Shown here in pieces: positions 46,623-57,686 of a stretch of DNA of 64,000 bases. The stretch is from Sipunculus nudus (lineage: Eukaryota > Annelida > Sipuncula > Golfingiida > Sipunculidae), in the NCBI GenBank assembly GCA_026874595.1, contig CM049316.1, forward strand, positions 53,451,676 to 53,515,675, in the 5' to 3' direction. The notes beneath the pieces were generated by a model that saw nothing but the letters and a program-made list of their open reading frames with translations, was not told where the DNA came from and did no database searches. Position 1 is the stretch's first letter, and each line of letters opens with the position of its first letter. Position numbers and translations under genes: made by a program.

Positions 46623-48384
46623 TACCGTATTCGACGTAATAAGCACCCCAGCGCTCTCAAAATTAAATTTTTCCTAATATTTTTATTTCCTAATAAGCTC
46701 CCCCCACCCCACCCCCCAACCTAGTGCGTTACGATCCTCTAATTTAACACTGCGGCTTGTTTACACGTGTTTGACTTCACAGCACATTCAGGACAATTCA
46801 GAAAAACCAACTATCTTTAAGCGATGGTTGTGTTGTTTTTTTTGTAAAATAATAACTAATCCAATTGATATCGATTTGCAGATGATTTTATTTTGTGATG
46901 TATGAGAGAATTGTATGAATGGCTGCATTGTGAGATTTCCTTTGCAGGTAAAGAGGAAAAATAATGATGGTAATAATTGAACTCTTTAATAAAAGTCACT
47001 GCCTAATAAGGTAGTAGAATATATAATATGTTCATATAAAGATATGTAAAACGGTATTTATTTGAAAAAAAAATATAATATGGGACGTCGATACCCTAAT
47101 TATGTCAGTCACCTTGCTCAAATACCTTTGACAGCTGAGCCGATGTATGACATTGAATAGCATTGCCAATAATTGTCCATTTTGTCCCTCATTGTGCATG
47201 ATATTACATGCAAAGGTTAAAAAAAAGCTCCAGCGTATTATATTAACTTCAGTGGGTATAAGCACCAAATCCAGTCCCTTTCTTGACTTTTTCTAACTTT
47301 GTTGACCCCGTATAATACATTCATTTCTTGACATAGTCCAATAATACAAGTTTGACAAACAGTGAATTTCGCGTCACCTGAGGAAAGACCACTTCATATT
47401 TATAATTATAATGTGCTACTGGTTGTCTTGTAATCAAAGTTCAATGTGCAAGTCTCCGTGTATGTGTACAAGCCAGCTGACAGCTTCCGCATTCATTGGA
47501 CTTGTAAACATTTTACGCGGTAAATACGGTACCATATGAAAAAATTATCCTTGTTTTAATATGCATATTACGTGCTACTGGTGGTCATTTAGCCAAGTAG
47601 GCAAGTGTCCAGCATCCCTAGCACAAGGGCTGTATACACACAAATAAACCCAGGGCTCTGGGATCATGAGTACATGGGTAAGCCCTGCAAGCTGTCAGTG
47701 GCATCAACATTTATATCACTGCAAAAATGTTTCATTTTCAGGATTTGGAATTCCGTTTTGGTTTGTCAGTTCTGTGATTCTGTCCGTGATCGTGGAAAAT
47801 CACTGGCTCTACTGTCAGAAGGGCTTTCATATGTTGATTCAGCTAAAATAACTGTGTCAGTGCAGCAAGGGCAACCATTTTCTTACTGATTACTTAACTA
47901 TGTTCACATGTAAATCTGATACATAAACAATTAATTCAATTAAGATTAATAATGCTGATTGCCGTAAATTATCCTTAGCGGCCCTGAGGACACTGAAAAA
48001 CCTGTACCCATTTATAAGACGGCTGCTCTTCTTTGCCAAATATTTTTAGGATAAAATTGATGGTCCTGTGCACGAGCAAATACAGTAAGTAGATATTTCA
48101 TTGCATAATACATCCACTTATGTATCTGAATTCAGGTCACCAGATCAGCATTGCCACCTGCAGGGTCGGCCTAACGATAAAGCCTAACGAAGATAGAATT
48201 AAAACTGGCGGTAACTTTTAAGCTTGGTGGGGAGAAATGAAAGCATTACGTTGCCCCAGTTATATTTGCTAGGGAGAAAAAATGAGGATAGGATGGCTTT
48301 TCCCTGAGTTTTCATTAAAGATCTCCCAAATCCAGGGGGGGGGGCTTATTACGGAAAGTGGGGCTTATAATGTCGAATGCGATA
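46623..48384. mobile_element. 1.76 kb element with terminal inverted repeats, no transposase
   Basis: The left end TACCGTATTCGACGTAATAA, followed by GCACCCC, is mirrored at the right end, which on the minus strand reads TATCGCATTCGACATTATAA then GCCCC. The inverted repeat is ~25 bp and imperfect. An extra GGGGCTTATTACGG lies just inside the right end, and GGTAAATACGGTACC near 47520 echoes the left end. Flanking TA could be a target duplication but is not certain. Internal frames (47032-47268 minus, 47605-47889 plus) do not look like a transposase, so it would be non-autonomous. Family not assigned. Confidence 0.6.
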
Positions 48385-48870
48385 TATGCTTCAGAGGAAT
48401 TGGCCTTATTTTAAATGGGGTATTTCAAGTGAGTCTCTGGATACTTTGGTCTTAAACTGTAGTAGCTTTTTAATTTTAGGCAGCTCTTTATTGATTCCAT
48501 AATGCTGAATTGTTCTGGATCTGTCTGTAAAGTGAATGTCTTATTTGGCTCAGAAATAAAATGCTTTTGAAGTTTGGTTGAAATATATGCATGTAAATTA
48601 TGAATTCTTTTCACAAAATTTAAAGTCAAATTAAAACAACATTAATCAATTAAGGAGGAATTTTACATTGCAGCAACAATTATTTCATTTTAGCAAAATG
48701 TAAAATTTGTGAAAAATTACTTGTAAAAATATGTAGTTTAAAAAATGTGCTTATAATCCAAGGACAGTTTCCTGCATATAATATTTATACCTTATATAAT
48801 GTTGTTTTAAGACTTGTGAAGTGATATATCATTTGAAGTTCTTCTGTGATGTAACTGGACATGCAGTAAT

Positions 48871-48958
48871 AAACCCACATATTGAAACCTGGGCCATTTA
48901 TCTCACAACATCATAAACCCACATATTGAAACCTGGGCCATTTCTCTCAACATCACTA
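48871..48958 (+). repeat. 44 bp tandem duplication
   Basis: AAACCCACATATTGAAACCT followed by GGGCCATTT occurs at 48871 and 48915, differing by a few bases. Confidence 0.9.
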
Positions 48959-49021
48959 GCAATGAAATTTGATAAAAAAAATTTTGTATAAGTTTGCTTT
49001 CCTAATCCACCCATCTATAAC

Positions 49022-49480
49022 AGGATGTATACTCAAGGTCCATTTGTCAGTCTGTCCATCTGTCCATTAACTTTAAGTGTCGCCACAAGAACTTTCCAGG
49101 GCTTAAATGGATTTTCACAAAGAGAAATATTAACCAATGTAATGTTTCCCCCAAGTTTTATTCCTGGCAAAATCCTTGCATATTTAATGAGGTCACCAGA
49201 CTTTAGTGGAGTTGTGATGACTAGTCAAAAACTCTTATGGATTTTTTATGAAACTCTATTATGAATATTCCCAATAGGGTTTCTCATCTGAATTTAATTT
49301 CTGGCAGAACCCATGCATATTTAATAAGGTCACAGGTCACAAGACATACAATGGGCGTATTTTGCAGCATTGTGGTGATCTTGTTATGATTATATTAACT
49401 TGTGATGAACAGTTTTGATACCCTTTTCTTGTTAGTCCTCTTCTCCATAAAATAAGTTAAACAATAATATGATAACTCCA
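49022..49480 (+). repeat. Probable further hairpin-type element, family uncertain
   Basis: GTCAGTCTGTCCATCTGTCC then ATTAAC is the same module that follows the 5' ends of R1-R3. It is followed by two diverged ~136 bp units (GCATATTTAATGAGGTCAC near 49177, GCATATTTAATAAGGTCAC near 49313). No clean ends were found. Confidence 0.45.
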
Positions 49481-50166
49481 CAAACTACCTGGTTAAATTT
49501 TGTCTGACTAATGCCTCAACATTGATTGGTCATACCTGCCTGGTTGACCTGAGATTGGCTGAGCTTTATCTGATGCACCGTTGTTAACTGTTGATGCAGT
49601 AATAGCATATGATTGGTCTGTTTTATAAATGCACAGGAAGGGGTCAAGCCACAGTCCTTTTTGTTTAGAGAACAGACTGTTATCCCAAGTTATCCTTATT
49701 TGGTGAATGTCTGTTAACAAGTAGATATTCAGCACAGTAGAGCCTCTCGTTTAGACTGTCCATAGACTGGACAGCATAGAGATTAGCTGTTCTTCAGAGC
49801 AGACTGCACATTGTAGGCTGCGAACAGAAAATGAAAATGACTATCCAAAGCAGCCTTGCTGCACTTTGATCTTTGATAATTTGACCAATCAGCAAATCAT
49901 GTTTTGTGTAAATCCTTTGAAATATCTTTAGAAATCTTTCTGACAGGGAAACAAAAAAGCCATGACATGAACACTTTCTGTTGGTGATGGAAGTGATTAT
50001 AGCCTAGGCTATAGGCTGATATATGATTATTATCATTTGCTTTCAGTTTACTTTTTTATTTTTTTGTTGTAAAATTTTGAAGATGTCATTTTTTTATTTT
50101 AATTCAAATATAATGACATTTTAATTTAATTCTTATAAATTATACAAACTTCAGAATCAATTTTAA
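49481..50166. other. Unique DNA, no gene seen
   Basis: Nothing recognised. Very AT-rich from 50040. Confidence 0.4.
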
Positions 50167-51400
50167 CACAGCTGACTGAAAGTCATATTATGCTTTGTCC
50201 ATCATCCTCTGTCTGTTGGGCCAGGGCACAAGTCTTAACTGTAAGGGCTTGAAACACCAAACTTGGTAGTCTTATAGATCTTAGTAATATCTTCTTGCAA
50301 ACAAAAATTTAAGTCACTGTGACCTATATTCTCTGAGTTACTTGTATCAGCATCTCAGAAGCCAGTTCTCTAGACAGTAAAATCTCCTGCAATAGGCCAC
50401 ATTTCTCAGGGACAGCTTGATTGTTTCCTCAGATATTTTGGAATTCTAGTTGATTACATAGGACTTTTTTATATGCTGCTGCAGACTGTTGGTTTCACCT
50501 TCATTATTTCTGTTTTTACTATATTTTAGTCCCCCAAAAGGTAAGGAGGGAAGACTTCTAAAATGGTCCACGTCTGTCCATCCCACCTCTGTCCATCCCA
50601 CCCTATCACTGATGCCACACTTTTCTAGTTAAACATATGGCAGGGGACTATTTGTGCCTGTAGACCCTTGGCCTGCCTTTATTACTGTGACCTACTTTGT
50701 ATCAGGTACTGACTGCATGAAAACACCTGTTTCAGTGTAAGGCCTTGGAATACCAAATTAAGCAGCCTGATAGATTTTGATGAAATCTCCTTGCAAACCA
50801 AAAATTAGGTCACCATGGCCTTAGAAGCCAAGTCTTCAAACAATAAAAATTCCTACAATAGGCCACTTTAATCTTCAAGGTCAAATCTGCAGTAATGTAG
50901 GAATTTTGTGAATTTCAGTTATGGAGTACTGCATAGGTATTCTTAAATTATGACTCTCCCATTGTTTTATTAAAACTCTGGGACAAGTGTCGTAACTGTT
51001 GACCCTTACCTTCAAGGCCAGATCTGGGCAAATATAGGAACCACATACCATTTGGAGTACTGCATATTTCTTCATCAAATTTGACACACATTTGTCTAAA
51101 CCAGCCCCTCAGAGAAGTTTGAAGACTGGTGACCTTGACTTCAAGTCTGCAGAAATATATATGATTTTTGTGGAAACCGTAACTTCTAGAGTGCATGTAT
51201 TTACATTTATTTGTATTGTACAATATTTTTTCTTGATACACAAATTGTTTCAATCAAGATCTCTGATGGAATTAAACATTTGGGAACCTGACCATGATCT
51301 TTTAAGTTTAAATCAGCTGAAATGCAGCATTAATTTAACCCTAATTACTTTTAAAGCACTTCATTATTTAATTTTATGCCATGGGACGAAGAACAACTAA
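50167..51400 (+). repeat. Degraded R1 start followed by ~147 bp-type units
   Basis: CAGCTGACTGAAAGTCAT near 50169 is an R1 start, with GTCCATCATCCTCTGTCTG after it. From 50860 to 51370 there are three or four diverged units like those at 30.5-31.2 kb (CTTCAAGG(T/C)CA(A/G)ATCTG, GGAGTACTGCATA). The segment at 50530-50860 is a further repeat of similar texture whose boundaries I cannot fix. Confidence 0.55.
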
Positions 51401-52201
51401 AATGTTCCGTGTGTGTCCCTCCATTCATCCATACATCCTTCTCATCCAACTTCTTTTACAAAAAAAAATAGATATCTATGGAACCCCTTTATCAAATTTT
51501 GTTGACATACTCATCATATGATATGCATGTGATAAGTACCAGCAGGTGGCGCAATCTCTGGCAAATTATTTTCTGGGATCAAAAATAGTCTTTTCCACTT
51601 TTCTTCAGATGAGTCAGAAAATAAGAGCACAACAGCCTTCAGATCATTTACAAGGATTCACTGGAGCAAGGCAAATTGAAATACACAAAATTGAATGGAA
51701 TAATTTTCAAAATTTATGTTTCAACAGTACTTGAAATTTTGCTGATGGCTAATTTTTTTTATTTCAGGCATTTGCATTTATGGTGCTAAATCTGTTACCT
51801 TTTATCTCACACACTACTGCACCAGTCTTCACCAAATTTGGCAGAAATATTTATCATGTGACTTTTTATCATGTGACTGTGTGATTTTATTTGCAGATAG
51901 TGAATTAGTCAGAAAATAATTCTTTGTTAGCTTTGATAGTCATGGTGAAGTGTATCTTAGAACAGGAACAATAGAGAGACGTACTTGAATGGTTCAAATT
52001 CAAAATTACCCCTTTATGTAAGTATAAATATAAGCAATCTTACAATTTTATGATTTCAGGTTTTTGAAAACTTTATTTTTTTATAAATTTATTAATTAAA
52101 AATATTGTACAAAATATCCTATGAAAATCATGAGCTGTTAGCATAAAATTTTATATCTTGGACACAACCATGATAGTCACCTGTTGTTGATAATACTTTT
52201 T
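51401..52201. other. Repeat-like DNA without clear boundaries
   Basis: GTGTCCCTCCATTCATCCATAC near 51411 again resembles the post-terminal pyrimidine module. AGGTGGCGC occurs at 51544-51552 without its mirror half. No gene seen. Confidence 0.4.
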
Positions 52202-53228
52202 AGCCCTCAGCCCTTAGGCTGATGGGCTATTGTCGTCACCCAAGCTGTCCGTCCGTCCGTCCGGCGTCCGTTAACTTTTACCTTGTGAGCGGGATATCTT
52301 GAAAAGGATTCACCGTCAGAATTTTATTTCCTCGGTAAAGATGTATATCGACAAAATCTCGGTCAAGTTCATAGATGGGTGACCTTGACCTATTTTTCTA
52401 CATTTTAGAGCTGATTATAGAAAAACACTTAGATGCTTATTACTCAGGAACCATTTGGTGGATTTTCACAAAACTTACTATGGTTATTGGGACTGATAGT
52501 CTGTACCTGCTATACAAGTTTGGTGGCGCCACCTACAATTTCTGATTTTTAATGAATTTTTATCGGATTTTTCAACTTTGAGCTTGTGAGCGGGATATCT
52601 CGAAAAGGATTAACCGTAAGAATTTTATTTTTTCGGAGAAGATGTATATTGACAAAATCTCGGTCAAGTTCGAAGGTGGGTGACCTTGACCTATTTTTCT
52701 ACGTTTTAGAGCTGATTATAGAAAAAACACTTAGAAGCTTATTACTCAGGAACCATTTGGTGGATTTTCACAAAACTTACTATGGTTATTGGGACTGATA
52801 GTTTGTACCTGCTATACAAGTTTGGTGGCGCCACCTACAATTTCTGATTTTTAATGAATTTTTATCGGATTTTTCAACTTTGGGCTTGTGAGCGGGATAT
52901 CTCGAAAAGGATTCACCGTAAGAATTTTATTTTTTCGGAGAAGATGTATATTGACAAAATCTCGGTCAAGTTCGGAGATGGGTGACCTTGACCTATTTTT
53001 CTATGTTTTAGAGCTGATTATAGAAAAAACATTTAGAAGCTTATTTCTCAGGAACCATTGGATGGATTGTTATGAATCATGGTACATACCTCTCCATTTT
53101 AAATTAAAACTGAGATATGTACAGATATCAACCATGTGAGAACAGATATTTAGTACTTGTTACTGTTACCACCTCTAAACACTGTTCTTTTGGCTGAGGG
53201 CTTTTGTCAGCTTTTGCTGATATTCTAG
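52202..53228 (+). mobile_element. R2 element (complete, ~1.03 kb)
   Basis: The 5' end AGCCCTCAGCC (52202-52212) after a T-run is exactly inverse to GGCTGAGGGCT (53192-53202). The 3' end is hairpin TCAGC-TTTT-GCTGA (53207-53220), then TATTCTAG ending at 53228, followed by TT. After the 5' end come GTCCGTCCGTCCGTCC and GTTAAC. The core has three ~302 bp units (GGTGGCGCCACC at 52522 and 52824, third unit truncated), with GGGATATCTCGAAAAGG. The 70- and 83-codon frames at 52586 and 52888 are the same unit read twice, not genes. This is the cleanest complete copy in the window, and its CTAG end with an upstream hairpin is Helitron-like. Confidence 0.85.
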
Positions 53229-54060
53229 TTATATTAAGTTTTGATATTTGTTTTCTTACCCATGCATTATCATCCACAATATTTGAGTCAATTTAAGACT
53301 TACTGGTAAACTTTGAGGGTATTGTTCAAATTTGTGTAATAAAAATCCTAGATTGCTCATATTTAAAAAGGAAAGTAATCTGGATAACTTAAAAGACAAT
53401 TAGTTCTGTGTATTCAAGGTTATATTTTGCATATAAATTTTTAATTTGAAAGGGATTCTTGCCAAGGTTTTGGGGTACAATGGCTTCTCTGATGATACAC
53501 TGTTGCAGTTAAACACACAATGGGGGACTATGTGAGCCTCTAGGCCTTTGTTTTTCCCTCATTGTGATAACCAACTGTTTCATTCAAGTTATCTTCAGAG
53601 TTAGAAAACTGGTGACCTAATTATATATTCAGACTGACAGTTTACATCGATCCATGCGTTGCGCAAATATATAAAATTTGACCAATATGTATCATCACAT
53701 GTCATCAGTCATCTTGTAAACCTTGAAAGGAAATACTGGTCCATACTTGGTTCCGTGGTTTTATCCTTTGTCTTTCCGTCCTTAGTGTTTCTAGGTATAT
53801 TTCACCTGTTAAAGTCCACAAAATTTGAATTCTTTATTCGGCCATGTTACCGGAAGTCTAAAGTGATTTCTCAAATTTTCTAGTAACAGTTCTCAAATTT
53901 CTCTTTCACCCATTGTAAAAATTCATGCATGTCTCATTTATTTTATCTGTTAAAAATTTTCTGTTTCTTAAATTCAGCTGAGCCCATGGGCCAATTGTGC
54001 AAAGATGTCCACTTCAAGAATTAATTAAACAAGTTACATTTCCCAAGATAATTTTCTTTT
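53229..54060. other. Unique DNA with a stray R1 3' end
   Basis: AATTCAGCTGAGCCCATGGG then CCAATTG near 53970-53998 is a worn R1 terminus. The rest, including the frame at 53659-53883, is unrecognised. Confidence 0.45.
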
Positions 54061-54746
54061 AGCTCGGCTGACTGTAAGTAATATGAATAAAAGCCATAAA
54101 ACCAGGTACTTATGATCATTATTTAAATGTGTGAATTTTGTAAATTCTGGATTCTCAACATCATTGTTTGGTGGAAACTGAATAAATACCAGACCTGGTG
54201 CGAATACTTTGCAAATGTATTTAAATACGTATATGAATATGTACTCCATTATAAAATTTCTTGCATAAGAATGGGAAATCAGGTAAAAATGAAAGAATAT
54301 GAATACCAGTGCAAATACTTTCAAAATATATTCATGAATGCATTCATGAATATATTCTTTGATATTATTTTAATAATCATTTCAGTTGTATTTTATTTTA
54401 AAAAATCATACGATTCTCTTATTATTTTTAATAAAAATTGTATTTGGGACAATTTGTAATTATTTTTAATAAATAGTTAAACTCTTATATTATATGTTCT
54501 GCTTATAAGTTATATGGCCAAGTCAAAATCTGTGTGACAATAGCACTCCATTTGTTCATAAAATAAATGAAATCAATCCTCTTCCCTGTCTCCAAAGATA
54601 CTATCAAAATCATACATAAGCTAAACACCCACAACTCATTTTACAGCTTATATTTATTTCCACACAAAACAAGCATGTGCCTCATTTCTAAATCATATTT
54701 TTTTATCATATATAATAACTGAGCGCCATGACCCATGGGTCCCTTG
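54061..54746 (+). mobile_element. R1-family element (~686 bp)
   Basis: The 5' end AGCTCGGCTGACTG lies after TTTT, and the 3' end CTGAGCGCCATG-ACCCATGGGT-CCCTTG is followed by TTTT. The interior is very AT-rich and unlike the 336 bp core. The open frames on both strands (54034-54324 minus, 54127-54459 plus) are AT-driven and not supported as genes. Confidence 0.65.
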
Positions 54747-55063
54747 TTTTCTCTGTTTTGAGACCTTAAAAGATGCCGTCATCTGTTAACAGGGCACAAA
54801 TCATAACCGCTGGACCTGGAATCTTCTGTCTTGACATCCAGATAGGTCCATGAAAAGTCTCCTTGAAACCTAGAATTAGGTCTCTTCTACCCATATTCTT
54901 CAGGCTATGGGGCTCCGAAGTACCCCCCAGAATCATGAAAAATTTGATACAAAAGCTCAAGTGTCTGAACAACTAATGCATTGATCACCATGATTCTTTG
55001 CATGGTTATTGATCATGGGGTTTACATCAGTTTTTGTGGACTGGTGGCGCCACCTGTATTTTT
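54747..55063 (+). repeat. R1 core unit, left of an R3 insertion
   Basis: A single 336-type unit (TTTTGAGACCTTAAAAGATG, GGTCTCTTCTACCCATATTC, GGTGGCGCCACC at 55043) ends in CACCTGTATTTTT, where the R3 element starts. The unit series resumes at 57524. Confidence 0.8.
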
Positions 55064-57523
55064 AGCGAACCTGTGAGCTTATGCGATGGTGCGGCGTCGT
55101 CCGTCGTGCGTCGTCTGTACGTTAACCATAGCTATCTCAAAAACAGCAGGAAATAGCATCACCAAATTTTTTGCAAATAATCAGTCATCCAAAAAACTAT
55201 ATCGGATTTTGTTTATTTTTTTTCTAACTGCATTTTCTTAGATTTTATAGGGAAAAAGCTGAAAAAGCTTTAAAAATCTTCTTCTCTGAAACTGTGCAAC
55301 CAAATTGTCCAATATTTCACAGAAATGATCCATGGAACAATCTTTCTCAAGTTTGTTTGAATGGTTCCAGTTCGGAGATTTTTGGCTGAGATACAGGAGG
55401 TTGAACTTTGTTATCTGTGCAAAAAAGCATATTAAAATTTAAATCTCAGAAACGGTTGTAGCTATAATCACCAAATTTTATGCCAATGTTGGTCACATAG
55501 GTCATATCTGAAATTGAGGTATTGGTGGCGCCACCTGCATCGGCCTATTTTGTACAGGGTCATCAGTGCCTGTATCACACTGAGGGCTACAAAAAACTGC
55601 TTCTCTGAAACCATATGGCCAAAATGTTTAATATAGCACATAAATGATCCTAGGGTAGTGCTTTCTGAAGTTTGTTCAAATGGTCTCTTTTTAGTGACTT
55701 TTGGCTAAGTTATGGGAAGCTGAATTTAGTCATATGCCATAACAGCCCATTTTAGCTCAGTGGCAACAAAGATCTTCTTCTCAAAAACCACTGGGCCAAA
55801 ATCTTAAATCTCACACATTAATTATCCTCAGATGTTGATAATTCAAGTTTGTTCAAATGGTTTTGGTTCAGTGCTTTTTGGCTGAGTTACGGGAAGCTGA
55901 ACTTAGCCAGTTTGCTGTATCGTCCTATATGAGTTATAAACATGCAAAACATTTTTCGACCGATGCCACTGAAGCCAGTTTGTTGAATATTTTACAAGAA
56001 TAATTCCTACAATAAATCTCATAATAATTGTCATTAATGGTTCCACATGAATGATTTTTGGCTGAATTATGGAGATTGAATTGAGTCATTTTACCATATA
56101 TGATAGCTGTGTGATGCTGTTACATCTAGCCTGGCACCAGTTTATCAGCATCTATTACATCATGCCACTAGACATTTAGATTTCAGGTTATCTTTGGTTA
56201 ATATTGACAAGAAAGTTTTTTAAAAGCTTTTAAAAAAAATTAGATTGATGATTTAAGTTATTTATCATACCAGGCAATGTTACAATCATGGATATTCAGC
56301 TCTCTGTGGCTATATAAAGACAACTGTACGTGGATTATAAATAATTGGTATCCCTACTCAACTTAATTCAAGAATTTGCCATCAGTGAGCTATATCTGTA
56401 TTTTAATTTTGCATTCAGTATGCATCTATAATAATTTTACATATATTCCTGATTTCTTTTTTTATAAGAAGTCAGCTGAAAAGCATTTTGTATTGGGAAA
56501 ACAAATTTCAAAGTTATTTCAAGTAGGGACCACTTTTGTGTTCAGATGGCAGCACTTGGTTTACCATTGGCAGAATGCCAGTGCCTTGATGTTGGCCATT
56601 AGCCAAGATGATGTCAGCTCTATAAATAGTTTTGGCACAGTGCCAGGATTGGAAGAAGTGCAGCCAGGTATAGGTCAAGAGTTCACTCAGTGCAGTAGCT
56701 GCATTCTATTTATAGCTTTGGCAGATTGCTCACTGCATCATATTTGGCACCAAAGTTCAGCATGAATCTATTTATAGCTTTGGCAGACTTTCAACTGTGT
56801 CAGATTATGCAACAGGCCAAGAGTTCACTCAGTGCAGCCAGGTACAGGTCAAAAGTTCACTCTGTCTAGCCAGGTGCAGGTCAAGAGTTCACTCAGTGCA
56901 GTAGCTTGAGGCAGCAATTTGTCACAGGTCACTCGGGGGCAACTGCCTTACTCACCTAAGCCTTGTCAGCCCAGTGCATCAAACTCTGGGGAAGTTTGAT
57001 GTATTGGACTGATATTTTGATCTGTGTATGCGTCTTTGATGGTATTCTCATTTACAAGACAGGTGGTGACCGTGGTGCCACCTACATTGACTTATGCACA
57101 GTGTATGTGCCTGCTTATTTCTACAGAGGAATTTGATATATCAGCCTGTAATTGGGCATATTTATACATATCGAATAGCTTTGTCGTATATAAGACTGGT
57201 GGTGCCACCTACAATAATTTTTGCACAATGTGTGTCCCTGCTTATTTCTCAGGAGGGGTTTGATATATCAGTCTGATAATTGGCATATGTGTATATCTCT
57301 GATAGCTTTGTTGTATACAAGACTGGTGGTGCCAGCTACAATGGTTTTTGTGTTGTGTGCACCCATGCCAGAATTTCAGCAGTGATGTTTGTGTAATTGT
57401 TTCTTATTCAAAATGTTTAGTACTTGCATTGTTCATATACATGAAAAGTAATGGTCCAGCATTGAAGCATTATACCTGGTGTATTTCCCAATGCACAGGT
57501 TCGCATTAGGCCTGTAGGCCTTG
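55064..57523 (+). mobile_element. R3 element (complete, ~2.46 kb)
   Basis: The 5' end AGCGAACCTGTGAGC sits after a T-run. GCGAACCTGTG (55065-55075) is the exact inverse of CACAGGTTCGC (57494-57504). The 3' end is hairpin AGGCC-TGTA-GGCCT (57508-57521) overlapping CTTG (57520-57523), followed by a T-run. GTCGTCCGTCGTGCGTCGTC and GTTAACC follow the 5' end. The core comprises degenerate ~180 bp units (55130-56050, for example TTCAAGTTTGTTCAAATGG), then the segment shared with 32450-33516. GGTGGCGCCACC is at 55524. No protein is encoded. Confidence 0.8.
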
Positions 57524-57686
57524 TTTTTTTTTTTTACCATTTTTTTCTCTATTTTTGAGACCTTAAAAGATGCCGTCATCTGATGATAGGGCACGAATCG
57601 TAATGACTAGACCTAAAATCTTCATTCTTGACATGCTGGGAGGCCCATGAAAAGTCTCCTTGGAAACCTGAAATTAGGTCTCTGTC
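57524..57686 (+). repeat. R1 core unit, right of the R3 insertion
   Basis: After a run of T, ACCATTTTTTTCTCTATTTT, GAGACCTTAAAAGATGCCG and GGTCTCTGTCACC continue the R1 unit interrupted at 55063. The unit breaks off where the 114 bp array begins. Confidence 0.8.

Noticed and set aside
52586-53139. Pair of 70- and 83-codon frames with similar arginine-rich peptides
   Set aside because: They are successive ~302 bp core units of the R2 element read in the same frame, with no independent start or splice evidence.
54034-54459. Overlapping Phe/Tyr/Lys-rich frames on both strands
   Set aside because: AT-driven composition inside an R1-type element; the strands mirror each other.
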